A DNA stretch of 64,000 bases, from the NCBI GenBank assembly GCA_015143295.1, contig JABCRI010000934.1:38141-102140 (forward strand), read 5' to 3'. Below are positions 32,544 through 43,869 of the stretch, piece after piece. Below the pieces are notes generated by a model. That model saw only the letters and a program-made list of their open reading frames with translations, was not told the DNA's origin and made no database searches. Numbering within the stretch: the stretch's first letter is position 1; each line of letters opens with the position of its first letter. The position numbers were made by a program, and so were the translations under genes. This DNA comes from Tetracentron sinense. Lineage: Eukaryota; Streptophyta; Magnoliopsida; Trochodendrales; Trochodendraceae.

Positions 32544-34096
32544 ATGGTGAGTAACAGGGGAAATCCTTCAAGTTCTGATGTTCATGAAGATGCTCGTGAA
32601 GGATCAACTGCGTCCAGACCTAAAGGGTCAAATTTGAATGCTATCCTTGGACCGATCTTCGCGCAACCCCAAGCTTCTCAAGCACAGATGCAGGTCCAAA
32701 TGCAAGCTCAATTGCAAAATCAGATCCAAGAGATGCATGATAGAGTGGTTGCTCAGATTTTAGCCTCTGAGAAACATATGGAAGAGACCTTTTGAAAGGT
32801 TCGAGACGAAGGAACAGATTGTCTAGATTGGACCCCTTCACCAGTCTGAAATACTGAAAGAAACTCTTCGGTGAATAGAATTCCTTTACATGGTGCTCAC
32901 GATGGGACTCATGGAAGAGACTTTGCTCCATCTCCTAATTTCAATCATCATGAACCTTGGGAGCATAATCATGATAGGAGCGCAGCCTTCATCACAGCAG
33001 AGGATTTCTCTGCTATGTTCGAAAAGGAGCAGGCTCGGCGGTCTGGGATTGCAAGAGCCTTTGACATCAGACCACCATTTTCACCAGAACTCCTTTAGAT
33101 GGAGTATCCTCCAGGTTATATCGCTCCTCAATTCTCTCTTTATAATGGAAGAACAGGAAATGCTAGGGAACATGTTATGCGTTTTGTTGATACTTTGAGC
33201 AGGTATGCTGGGAGTGAAAACTTACGTCTTCGAGAATTCTCAAAGTCCCTCACAGACAGAGCTTTTTCTTGGTACACAACACTACCAGCTGATACAATCC
33301 ATTCTTGGGAAGAGATGGTTAGTGCATTTTCAAAGAAATTCTTTCCTGTGGAAGAAAGTATTACTCTGAATACTCTTTCTAAAGAAAAGCATAAGAGTAC
33401 TGAAGATTTGACCGAATATATTCGCCGCTTTCGACATCTAGTTCTAGATTTTCATGAGCCTATTGGTACATTTGCAAAGTTGTATGATGTGGCTCAACAC
33501 CTTAATACTGCTGTTTCACGTACCAATACTTCTAGAGCTCTTCAATACAATTATGACGACAAACCTAAAATTATGACGACAAACCTAACCATCGTGATAG
33601 AAGAAGTTTAGCAATGGCTATGGAAGCTCATGGAGGACGGCCAACATTGAGGCAATATCCACCTCGGTCAAATAGGAGGTTCAAATTTAATCCAGAAGAT
33701 ATTCCACCGTCTTTTCCTTGCAGTATGGTGGAAGTAACTCATATTTTGGAAAAATGGATGAGTGATGGAGTCTTATATCCTCCTCCACCATTGCATCCGC
33801 CTTCAGAAAGTGAGAAAGAAGATGAAAAATATTGTTTATATCATAAGATGATACGTCATGCAACCAAAGATTTTTTTACTTTGTGACGGATTTTTCATGA
33901 AAAAATCGCCGCAGGACACTTGAAAATATCTACTGATCAACATAAATCAGTGCACAAGAATCCTTTACCAAGTCACAATGGTAAGGATGTAGTAGCAATG
34001 GTCAGTCACAATCCATTGGAAATAACAATAGAAGGGAATGATCAAAAGGTTGTTGTCACCAATACCCCCTCTGAGATAGAAATCCTTTCTCGATAA
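32544..34096 (+). pseudogene. Tat gag
   Basis: The start at 32544 opens an 83-codon Gln/Ala-rich, probably coiled-coil N-terminus (QMQVQMQAQLQNQIQEM). After stops and frame changes the capsid-like retrotransposon gag domain runs at 33099-33611, with SLTDRAFSWYTTLP and EEMVSAFSKKFFP. A C-terminal piece (33614-33886 and on to about 34096) has KYCLYHKMIRHATKDFF, a partial metal-binding-like motif. A direct 20-bp duplication (AATTATGACGACAAACCTAA) near 33548-33588 adds to the frame damage. Confidence 0.88.
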
Positions 34097-34099
34097 CCA

Positions 34100-34845
34100 A
34101 AATTCAAAAGTTTCTTTGACCAATTAAAGTTTCAGCAACATCAAGGATAGCTGCTACAGCTGCCTTAATTGCAATAGCTGAAGAATCTTCTAAACATTGT
34201 TTACTAGCATATGCTGCGACAAGAAAGCCGATCCGGGAAGCTATATAGGATATCATTTTCACTATTGATGATATGATTGTTTCTTCAACAGCCCATAATA
34301 GGCCTTTATATATCACTGCAAGGATTAATACTTTCGAAGCCAAAAGAGCCTTGGTGGATCCAGGTTCCTCTCTAAATCTTTTGCCATTATCAACATCCAA
34401 GGTAATGGATCTAAACCTCTCCAAGATTGTAAAATAGCCTATTGAAATAACTGGTTTTGGTGGAAAGTGCCAAAATACAGTGGGTTTTATCTCAGTTAAT
34501 CTACAAGTTGGCCCTATTAATGCTTTGAGTAGAATGCATGTCATTAATGTTAATGTGAATTATCATGTATTACTTAGTCGTCCTTGGCTTTACGAATTTC
34601 AGCTTGTACCATCCACTTTTCATCAATGTGTCAAGGGTATATACAAAGGTCGAAGCATTCGCATACTAGCTACATCAACGCCTTTTGATCGTTCTGAAGT
34701 TTATGCTGCTGATGCCTTGTTCTATGATGAGTTGGCCACCGAAGGAGAAAATACATTTATGCAACCTTTTGGAATTGCACTACCGAAGGATGTTGAGGTC
34801 TCTTTAACGACTTCCGAAAGTTTCAAGCCGTCAAAGAGACCATAG
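34100..34845 (+). pseudogene. Tat aspartic protease region
   Basis: A plus-strand frame reads AKRALVDPGSSLNLLP near 34340-34386. This is the position of the catalytic DTG, here DPG, so the motif is damaged. Downstream, 34480-34845 encodes HVLLSRPWLYEFQLVPSTFH and DALFYDELA, the conserved region after the protease in Tat elements. The two parts lie in different frames. An antisense ORF over the same DNA is a shadow. Confidence 0.8.
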
Positions 34846-35081
34846 GGCAAGGATGAGAAGAAAAGTCCGGGCGAATGCAAAAGGGTTATTCAACCGGATG
34901 GTAAGGTTGTTTACATCTTGTGACAATCCAAGGAGTTGGACTCAACAATACTGAGTCTGACTCCAATACCGAACAAAAAGCTGATGCAGAAGGAGGAAAG
35001 TAAGTTTGAAGAAGTTATAAAGCTCCAGAGCATTTACAAGATAATATAAAGATAGTACAAGAAGAGTTACAAGAAATAAAT

Positions 35082-36437
35082 TTGGCAGAAAATGGTGGTA
35101 ACCCTCGCCCAGTATTGATTAGTTCAAAGATAAGTCAAAGTGAGAATGAGGAATTAATAAAGCTACTGAAGGAGTACAAAGATATTTTTGTATGGACTTA
35201 TGAAGAAATGCTTGGTTTAGATACAAAGTTGGTGACTCATAAGTTGAATATAAATCCTGGGTATGTTCCAGTCAAGCAGCCGTTGAGAAGATTTCATCCA
35301 AAGATTGAAAACCAAATTAAAGATGAAGTTGAAAAGCTGTTAAAAGCAGGTTTCATAAAGCCTATATAGCATCCAACCTGGTTGGCAAATGTAGTACTAG
35401 TTAAGAAGAAGAATGGTCAAATACGTTTCTGTGTTGACTTTCGAGATCTGAATAAAGCCTATCCAAAAGATGAATTTCCTTTGCCAAATATGGATCTATT
35501 AGTCGATGCAATAGCTGGCCACGACTCCTTCTCATTCATGGATGGGTACAACGGATATAATCAAATCAAAATGGCTCCAGAAGATGCAGAGAAAACAGCC
35601 TTCAGAATTCCCATCGATAATTTCTATTACACTGTAATGTCATTTGGACTAAAAAATACAGGAGCTAATTACCAAAGGGCAATGACAGCCATTTTTCACA
35701 ACATGTTTCATAATCTTGTGGAAGATTATGTGGATGATATTATAATCAAGACTCAAAAGCATGGAAATCATATTGTTGATATAAAGAAAGTATTCGAAAG
35801 ATGCCGTCAATATCAATTAAAGATGAACCATTTGAAATGCGCCTTTGGTGTATTTGCTGGAAAGTTCCTAGGCTTCGTTGTCAACAGACACGGAATAGAT
35901 GTTGACCTAGCAAAAACTCAAGCAATCTCAACCATGTCAGCCCCTAAGAATGTCAAGGAATTGAAAAGCTTTTCAGACAGAGTATCTTATATACGGCGTT
36001 TTATATTTGGCTTGGCTAAGATCACTACGCCTTTGATGCCTTTATTACGAAAAAATGTTGAATTCAAATGGAGTGAAGCTTGTGGTGAAGCTTTCAAGAA
36101 ACTTCAAAGTATGATGAACTATACAAAGACTATGATGACACCTATTTCACATAATCCTTTGATATTATATCTGGCATCAACAGAGTGCACAATTGGTTCT
36201 TTATTGGCACAAGAAGATCATGGTGGTCGAGAACATCCTATATATTATCTCAGCAGAATCCTTTGGGATGCAGAATTGAGATATCCTCGTGTGGAAAGGA
36301 TTTGTCTCTCATTGGTTTATGCTATACAGAAATTCCGCCATTACCTTTTATCTCACAAAATATTTCTGATCACAAAGTCTGATCCAATCAGATATCTATT
36401 ATTGAAACCTATTCTTTCGGGACGAGCAGCTAAATGA
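35082..36437 (+). pseudogene. Tat reverse transcriptase and first RNase H
   Basis: One frame with one internal stop (35367-35369), ending in a TGA at 36437. RT blocks: FVWTYEEMLGLD, WLANVVLVKKKNG, RFCVDFRDLNKAYP, FSFMDGYNGYNQI and the catalytic EDYVDDIIIKT. It runs into the gypsy-type RNase H (LILYLASTECTIGSLL ... YPRVERICLSLVYA). The motifs are intact but stop codons prevent a full protein. The frame continues without shift into the second RNase H. Confidence 0.95.
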
Positions 36438-37256
36438 CTTCTTGCACTTTTAGAATTTGACATTACATGCCTCAATTCACATGCTATTAAAGGACAAGCT
36501 TTAGCGGATTTATTGGCCAATTTTCCTGGAGCAGATGATACTTCACTGAATGAAGAATTATCAGTAGAATTACCTGAAGTGATGATGACAGATATTTCAG
36601 AGGAATGGCTGATGTATTTTGATGGCTCAAAAGTTGCTGATTCTGCAAGAGCAGGTATTATGCTGAAAGCTCCTGAAGGTAACGTTGTTTCATTTTCATT
36701 TAAATTGGATTTCCCTTGCTCCAATAATATTGCAGAATATGAAGCTTTTCTAATTGGACTCTCAATTGCCAAGGAAATGGATATCAAAAATTTGAAAGTT
36801 ATGGGTAATTCTAACTTGGTAGTTAGTCAGATGAATGGCTTGTTCAGTGTTAAAGATGTTGGCTTAGCGCCTTACAAAACAACAGCCCAACAGATAATGA
36901 AAAACTTCGAAGCCGTTGTATTTGGTTACAAAGAAAGGTCTAGGAACTGCTATGTGAATGCCTTGGCTACATTGGCATCTAAACTTCTTTTTGATAAAGA
37001 ATCCACACAGATAACAGTGGTACGTTGTCGGATTCCTACTCCATTGATAAGTGGCTTAATTCCAGAAAGATTAGAAGCGGAAGATTGGAGGATGCTGATC
37101 CTGAAGGATGTGAGTCATGTTAAAGATTTGACTATTGCACCTGCTACACCCCTGAATATTCTCAAAGATTTTCTGAAGATAAATGAGGTATTATACTTTA
37201 AAGGGCCTGAAGGTGTGTTGATGAGATGTATTGGTCCAAAAGAGGTAGAACAGTAA
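36438..37256 (+). pseudogene. Tat second (archaeal-type) RNase H
   Basis: Same frame as the RT, after a TGA at 36437 where tryptophan is usual. It contains WLMYFDGSKVADSARAGI (first catalytic Asp), AEYEAFLIGL (Glu) and LKVMGNSNLVVSQM; the expected Asp in this last block is Asn in this copy. A second RNase H between the first RNase H and integrase defines the Tat clade. It is followed by a linker ending in CIGPKEVEQ and a stop. Confidence 0.9.
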
Positions 37257-38668
37257 ATGAAGAATATTCATGATAACATTTGTGGACATGATCCTGAAGT
37301 CAGTTTATATAGAAGAATATAGTGGTTTGGTTTATATTAGTCAACCATGGAAAAAGATGCAGTTAATATACAAAAGGCTTGTTCTGTATGCCAGTCATAT
37401 CCAGAAAAAGAGGAATGCTGTTTCGCAGATCAGTGGGAAGATTAGAAAAAACCTTACATTGAATATTTTGACAAAGGGGTGGTACCAGCAGATCCCAAAC
37501 AAGCTTTCAAATTCATGAAGAAGGCTGCTAGGTTTTATTTTAATGAAGGTGAAATTTTCAGGAAAGGCTTCAATGGCACTATACTTAGGTGTCTAGCAGG
37601 GGATGAAATTGAAACAGCATTGTATGAAACACATAATGGTGACTGTGGTGCTCATCAAGGAAGGCGAAAGTTGTATCAACATATTCTTGGCATGGGGTAT
37701 TATTGGCCTACAATGGAAGCAGATGCCAATAGGTATGTTCAGAGGTGTCATCAATGTCAAGTTAGAGGCAATGTGATACATGCACCAGCTCAATCATTAC
37801 AATATGTTACCACCCCATGGCCTTTTCACACTTAGGGGCTTGATCTAATTGGCCCAATTAGTCCACTTGTTGAATGATACATCTAGATTTTAGTAGCTAC
37901 TGAATATTTTACTAAATGGGTGGAAGTTGTGCCTTTGAGGAAAGCTACAGGAGCTATTGTAGCCAGTTTCATTAAAGAAAATATTATTTTCCAATTTGGG
38001 ATACCAAAAGAGTTGGTCACAGATAATGGTACACCATTTGTCAACTCAAATGTAAGAATGTTGTTGGAGAAGTATGCTGTTAAGCATAGGAGATCCACTC
38101 CTTATTATCCTAAAGGCAATGGGCAAGCAGAAGCAACCAATAAGACAATACTCAAAATTGTTGGAAAGATGATTGAAGGAGCTCATGAGAAATGGTGTGA
38201 AAAGCTTCCAGAAGCACTATGGGCCTATAGAACTTTAACAAGGTCAGCCACTGGTGTTACTCATTTTTCGTTAGTATATGCGTCATAAGATGTGATACCT
38301 TTGGAAATAAAGGTACCATCTACACAAATTAAAGCATTTGGTGAAGAAGTTGAAAGCCGTCAGACAGCTAGGTTGCCTCAGTTAGAAATTGTAGATGAAA
38401 GGCGTGAAGCAGTTAATACCAGAGCGGAAGCTTATAGAGCCAGTGCTGCCAGAGCTTATGACAAAATGATACAATGAAGGGACCTAAGAGAAGGAGATTT
38501 GGTTCTCAGAACAGCTATTCACATCCGAAATGGAACAAAAGCTTCAAAGTTTACTCCCAACTGGGAGGGGCCTTTTATCATTCGTAAAAGCTTTGAAAGT
38601 GGGTATTGTTTGTTATCTACTCACTCTGGAGAACTACTGCATGATCCAATCAATGTAAATGGTTGAAG
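37257..38668 (+). pseudogene. Tat integrase with duplicated zinc module
   Basis: Still the same frame, with stops at 37256, about 37324, 37341, 37443, 37835, 38288, 38477 and 38666. Two HHCC-like modules occur: one at about 37257-37420 (IHDNICGH ... TMEKDAVNIQKACSVC) and one at 37622-37770 (THNGDCGAHQG ... TMEADANRYVQRCHQC). The catalytic core follows: GLDLIGP (first Asp), VTDNGTPF (second Asp) and GNGQAEATNK (Glu), so the DDE triad is present. The C-terminal domain includes LREGDLVLR and NWEGPFII. Stops but no frameshifts over about 3.6 kb suggest point decay rather than indels. Confidence 0.92.
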
Positions 38669-38853
38669 AAATATTATACATGAAAGCTTAATAAGATCAC
38701 AGAAAAGTTCAAAAGCATAAATAGATCCATATAGAAAATAGTTTAAACAAAGATGCATCAGAAGTGCATATTTTGAACATCCAAAAGTATTAAACAAAAT
38801 AAGATAAGTCTTCTCCACTTAAGAGACAACAAAAGTATTTTGTCGAGCTAACA
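38669..38853. other. spacer between Tat pol and antisense gene
   Basis: AT-rich, no ORF with conserved features. It separates the convergent ends of pol (plus) and the antisense gene (minus), and may hold the terminators or poly-A signals of both. Confidence 0.5.
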
Positions 38854-39954
38854 TCATAAAATTTCAGAAATAAAGCCTTTGGTTCTTAGGGCCACCAGCT
38901 TTTCGACAGAAGCCTTCAGTAAATCACGTTCAACATGGGCGGCGTCAGCCTCCTACTCCACTTTCTCGAGATTCTCTTGTAAGTTGGTTACAATTTTTCT
39001 CTTTTCCTCCATAAGAATTTCTTTCTGAAAGATTTCCTACTGGAGACCTTCGACCTCTATCAGGTAATAAGAAATAGCTTGCTTTATCTCTGCAATGCTG
39101 ACGGTTTACTTTTGAAAGCTTTTGTAGCCAGTGCGAAATGATGAGTATCAACAGCTGCTGTGATCAAAGTTCTCAAAAGTTTCCATAACTAGTGAACCTT
39201 TATGTTAACCCTCTCTAGCTCCTGCAATTCAGCATCCCATTGAGAAACCTCTTTCACCTTCAACATCTTAGGATCAATAGGTTGAACCTTATCTATAATG
39301 GAGTAAACGACATCTATAAAACCTGCTCTGAAGACTGGATTGGTTAAAAGACAAGAACTGGTGATGTCACAATATCTTTTCACTATTATCTTCCACAAAT
39401 CAGAGGATGCTGGAGAAATTGGATACGAACTGATAATGATTTCTAAAGCTTCTGGAGATACAGGAATAGCGGAAGGACAAAAAGTGACCTGGTGATCAAA
39501 ATCTTTTTCAAGTGAAGGATCCGAGCTTTCTACAAAAGTCTCAACTTCTTCATAAAGAACTTGGTCTAAAACATCTTCTGTCACGGACGTATTAGTACCC
39601 TCAACCAGCATCTCGCTAACAGCCCCTTCGGTAAAAGCTTCTATTACTCCTTCAGTTACAGTTTTTCTGAAATTAGTTGATAAAAGCTTTATTTTATGAT
39701 TAAATGCATACATGAGCGCATGAATTGATAAAGTACTAACTCGATTGAGCCTCTGTGAGAGGAATGACTTTTTCCACGCTAGGAAAGGAGGTATTGATTT
39801 CCACAACTTCAATATTTTCATCGCCCAGTTCTTCTCTCTCCAAGACTTCAGAGGAATGGATGGGAAACTCCATTGTGGTATTTTCTTTCGAAAGAATTGT
39901 TTCTTCGTCATCCATTTTTGTTGCCAACACAGTTTCTCCAGAGACAATTGGTTC

Positions 39955-39996
<42 letters not shown>

Positions 39997-42761
39997 TACA
40001 ATGGCAAGTATACGAAAGCTTCTTATAACAATAATAAATTAAGCTGTTGACAACTAATATCAGAAGAAACACTTGAAGTTAAACTTTCAAATATAAGGCC
40101 AGAAGAAGGACCTGTAACAACACTAAAGCCTTCGACAGATGTGGATGGTGGAATAAAATTGCCTCTTGCATAGAAGGAGTTGAAGTTTCCATGTTCTCTG
40201 TTCTAAAAGGATCTGCCTCAATGAATTTCTCTTCAATAACTTTTCTACCAATATCTTTTCCAGCAACAATTTCTTCACAAATGAGCTCTGCATTGATAAA
40301 GCTATCATCAAAAACCTTGGCAACATTCTCTTCAGTTTCTTCAATAAACTCATCTGCCTCAGAGGCAAGAACATCATCAGAATCTGATGTCAAAGAATTA
40401 GAAGATTTAGTACAATCCTCTCCTGATGAAATATCCTCAACAACTATAGGTTTTTCTACACTATTCCTTTGAGAAATATCATTGGTAATGTTCTTTAACC
40501 CGCTGGAAGACCTTAGTTCTTCTTCCCCAGTTCTGAATTTTTTATGGGTATCAAGGATGCTTGAAGTGTCTGCTTTCTTTTGAGTCATTCTATTGGAAGA
40601 AGGGGACTTGAATTTCTGCTTAACTAAAAACTTCTGTTTGCTTGATTAACCAATTGATCCTAAAGGAGGTAAGTCAGATTACTTAACTGAAAGATTAAAC
40701 TTTTTCTAAAGTGATTTCTTCTTAACCAAAAGGGGAATTTCATCTTCTTCTTCACTCTCAGGCCTTTTACTCTTCTTGGAAGAAGGAAGAGAATCTTTGG
40801 TCTCAAGCTTTTTACCTTTCGAAGAAGGAGAAGGAGATTGAATCTACAATAAAAAAATAAAAATAAATATAATATATATGTGATTGATAGATTACAAAGA
40901 TAAAAGTATGTGAATTAAAAGATATGAAGAATTTAAAAGCATACTTACAGCTGGACATTTTGATCTTGTCCTAGACGAAGGGCCAAGAAACGTCCCAGGC
41001 TGAGTCTTGGGAAATATTTTTGTTTTTAAAGGAAAGTTTTTTGCAGTGTTTGTTACCTGAGGAGATGGGGATGAAGAAGCCTCTTTTTCAACCTTACGCT
41101 TTCTGCCAGTCCCTGGAGGCACCTTTAAGCCTTTCTCTTCATCCATCAATGGAGATACTGGTTGACAGATCATTCTTGGTGAGGAAACAAAAGTATTGAA
41201 AGAGGTGCAGTAAGCTTTCCAGAAAGACTTGTAATTTTTAGTACATCTCCCAATTCTCTTTTCACCAACTAGGTGAAAGCTGATAATATTTGGCCGCAAC
41301 TCTTGAATCCATGACTCTAAAATAAAAGCTTTCACAACTTGTTTCACTGATACAGATTCTGCAGCTGGCTCGGCTAACCCCTGGATCAACTCCAAACTGC
41401 CTCATGCATCTCTGAGGGTTGTAAGAAACTGTCACATAATTGTTTGTCCTATTATGGTCTAAACTGTAAATACCTACCAAATTTGATTTAGAAACCGAGG
41501 CAAAGTAGTCAAAATTTTTCAAAGAAATATTTCTCCTACCCTCTTTAGACATATCCACGACTTCCAAGTCAAATTGAGAATGAAAGAAAAGCCTTTCAAC
41601 TCCTTTAATAACTTCCGTATATGGTCTGAAAACAAAAGCTGATTCCAAATCAAAAACTTCTGACAACTTACTCCCTTTCTTTTTGGGAACAGAAGCCCAT
41701 CTCCATGACCTATATTTTGGTTCCCTATTCTTTAAAGGCTTAAAGACTTTCGGAGTGGGTGCATACTGGGGAAACCTTTCCCAAAGCCAAATTTGTAAAA
41801 AGGTTGTACGAATGAAAGTTTCTATGTGATATTGTCCTACTGACCAAACCTGATAATTCGAAAACTGATCTAAATTCCTGTATAGAGTACCTAGGAAATA
41901 AAGAGCTAGAGGAAAACTCAAGCCTTCTGAAAGGCGAAGAGCAAAAGGAAAAACTCTATCAATTACTATCTCGACAGGGGAGCCTTCAAAGACGTACCTG
42001 GAAAGCTACATGCTGATAAAGGCTGGAAATTCTAGGGGCTTGTTGTATTCAGGTCCATATTGACATTCATGTTTGCCTGTTTTATTGTTTATAGGACCTA
42101 ACTCGCGAAATAAGTATCTTACCCAACCATAAAAGTTTGGACGATTTGCGTGTACACCAGAGCCTTTGCCCTACAAAGGCTTAATACGAGATTTTCATGA
42201 AGCTTCATGTAGAGCCTGATAAATCTATGTATCTTCTGGGGAAAGAGAAATCCTCTGAATCTCATGATTTCTGAAAAGCGGCAACTTAAGCAAAGCTTTT
42301 ACATCCTCAAGTGTAGGGGTAATCTCGCCCCAAGAAGTGATGAAGGTGTGAGTTTGGGAAGTCCAACCTGTCATCACCATAGACAGAGAATCAGTATCTC
42401 TATTGATCTCAAAATCCATGGACAGCTCTATGGAATCATAGATTTCTATAACCTTCAGTAATGGTCCATACTTTGGGTGCTTCAGCATGCGTTCGCACCA
42501 AGACGACCACTCCTTCGTGCGACTACTGTGTGAACTGAATATTGGCGTTGAGAAGGAAAGATCTTTTCTTTCTAATCTAAAACGTGTGGAATGTGAAGGA
42601 GAAGGGAAATTACTGATAAACTCTTCAGAATCCTCATATGGAAGGATCCACTCATTAGAAGGAAGGGATGAATCCCATGTGTGATTTTCAGCATATTCCC
42701 AAAAGTTATCCTTGGTAAAATCTGATAAGGGTGCTAATGCCTTCGAAGAAGATGATGCCAT
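38854..42761 (-). pseudogene. antisense plant mobile domain (PMD) gene of the Tat element
   Basis: Starts at the ATG at 42761 (MASSSSKALAPLSDF). The first 178 codons end in WGEITPTLEDVKALLKLPLF, a PMD signature. After a stop at 42225 the same frame resumes at 41921 with ALYFLGTLYRNLDQ and FLQIWLWERFPQYAP, more PMD blocks. Near 41390 a frameshift leads to a basic tail, then a 105-bp intron (40948-40844), an acidic Ser/Glu-rich region (to about 40079), a further acidic segment (39947-39189) and a short coiled coil ending at 38854. PMD proteins are known as plant MAIN/MAIL1-type nuclear proteins and as passengers of transposons. The role in the element is unknown. The ORF at 42932 starts upstream in another possible Met; 42761 is preferred because the domain begins there. 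Confidence 0.85.
40844..40948 (-). other. spliceosomal intron in the antisense PMD gene
   Basis: On the minus strand the donor is CT|GTAAGT (40948) and the acceptor is TTTTATTGTAG (ending 40844), preceded by a T-rich tract. Length is 105 bp and AT-rich. Removing it joins two codon boundaries (phase 0), and the frame then runs into the ORF at 40588-40079, with in-frame stops between. A further T-rich acceptor-like TAG lies at 39955 after the TA microsatellite (39965-39994). Confidence 0.75.
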
Positions 42762-43169
42762 GACTGAGAGAAGATGAAAGAAAGGAAATAGCAATTTCAG
42801 GTGATCTAGTTGTAAGAGGTTTAGGATACAGATTCTCTTGAAAAGAAAGAAAAAACTACAAAAAAAGAAAGATATAGATACAGTTACAAGTGATGGTATG
42901 AAAGAAAATGAATGAATAAAACTTACCAGCAAAAGGGCGATTTTCTGGTAAAAGGCTCTAGTTCTTGATACAGGAAGACGAAGATGAAGTTCTGGTTCTT
43001 GGTTGGTTTTGAAAAAGAAAAGAAGTTACTAAAATTTTTGAAAATAGGAGAATGCAAAGAGATAAGCATTAAGTACGGGATCAAATCCCTGAAAAGGGGA
43101 GAGCATATTACCGAGGTGGTTATGATGGTTTGCGGTTTCAAAAAAAAAGAGGGAGATATAGATGTTGCC

Positions 43170-43869
43170 TAAAACGGCGTTAATGGCTAGCTGGCGATCA
43201 TGAAGATAATGGCATAAAAGGGTAATAAATGCAAAGAGTTCCAGACGGTTTGTAAGTAATTCTTACCGCCATTTTTATGAAAGCAGATATATTGATTTGA
43301 TTAAATGATGTAATATACTGACAAGATATTGGGAAATTAGAGATCTTTTAGTACATTCTGATTTGTTTTTGATACACTTTGAACCATGCTGACATATTCT
43401 GATACGATTTGGTAAACTTTGATATCTTACGATATGATAACATATTCTCTCATGTTTCTTTTAAAAAAGAAAATGTGTTTTAACACGCTTCAATATACTC
43501 TGATACATTGATGTGTTCCTAATACATTCTGACATCCTGACACAATAAATATGTTTAGACATGCTTTTGGTAAAGCTAGATACGTTTCTAATATATCTTG
43601 ATAACATGATGCATGAAATATGTTCTTTCACGCTTTTGATAAAATGATATAATTGATACGTTCTGATGATCCTATATAATTGATACGTCTCAATATTCTT
43701 GTATTTAATATGTTGCAAAAATGATTGGTATATGTCCGATATCTTTTTGATATTCTGATACATTTAATACATTCGGATATATGTTCTGATATGATCTGGA
43801 GCGTTTTTACCTGCATAGACTCCTTCTAAAGATAATGGATTTCGTCGCCTTTGCAGGAAGGGCGCTAAA
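43170..43869. repeat. degenerate AT-rich repeat region before the Tat 3' LTR
   Basis: From about 43310 to 43810 the words GATACATT, CTGATA and TTGATACGTT recur every 10-30 bases without a fixed period. Apparent ORFs here (e.g. 43461-43763, minus) are made of repeated YQLYRII-like residues and are artefacts of the repeat. A purine-rich GCAGGAAGGGCGCTAAA at 43853-43869 is the likely polypurine tract. Confidence 0.6.

Noticed and set aside
34104-34544. 146-codon minus-strand ORF as a gene
   Set aside because: It lies opposite the Tat protease region, whose plus-strand motifs explain the sequence.
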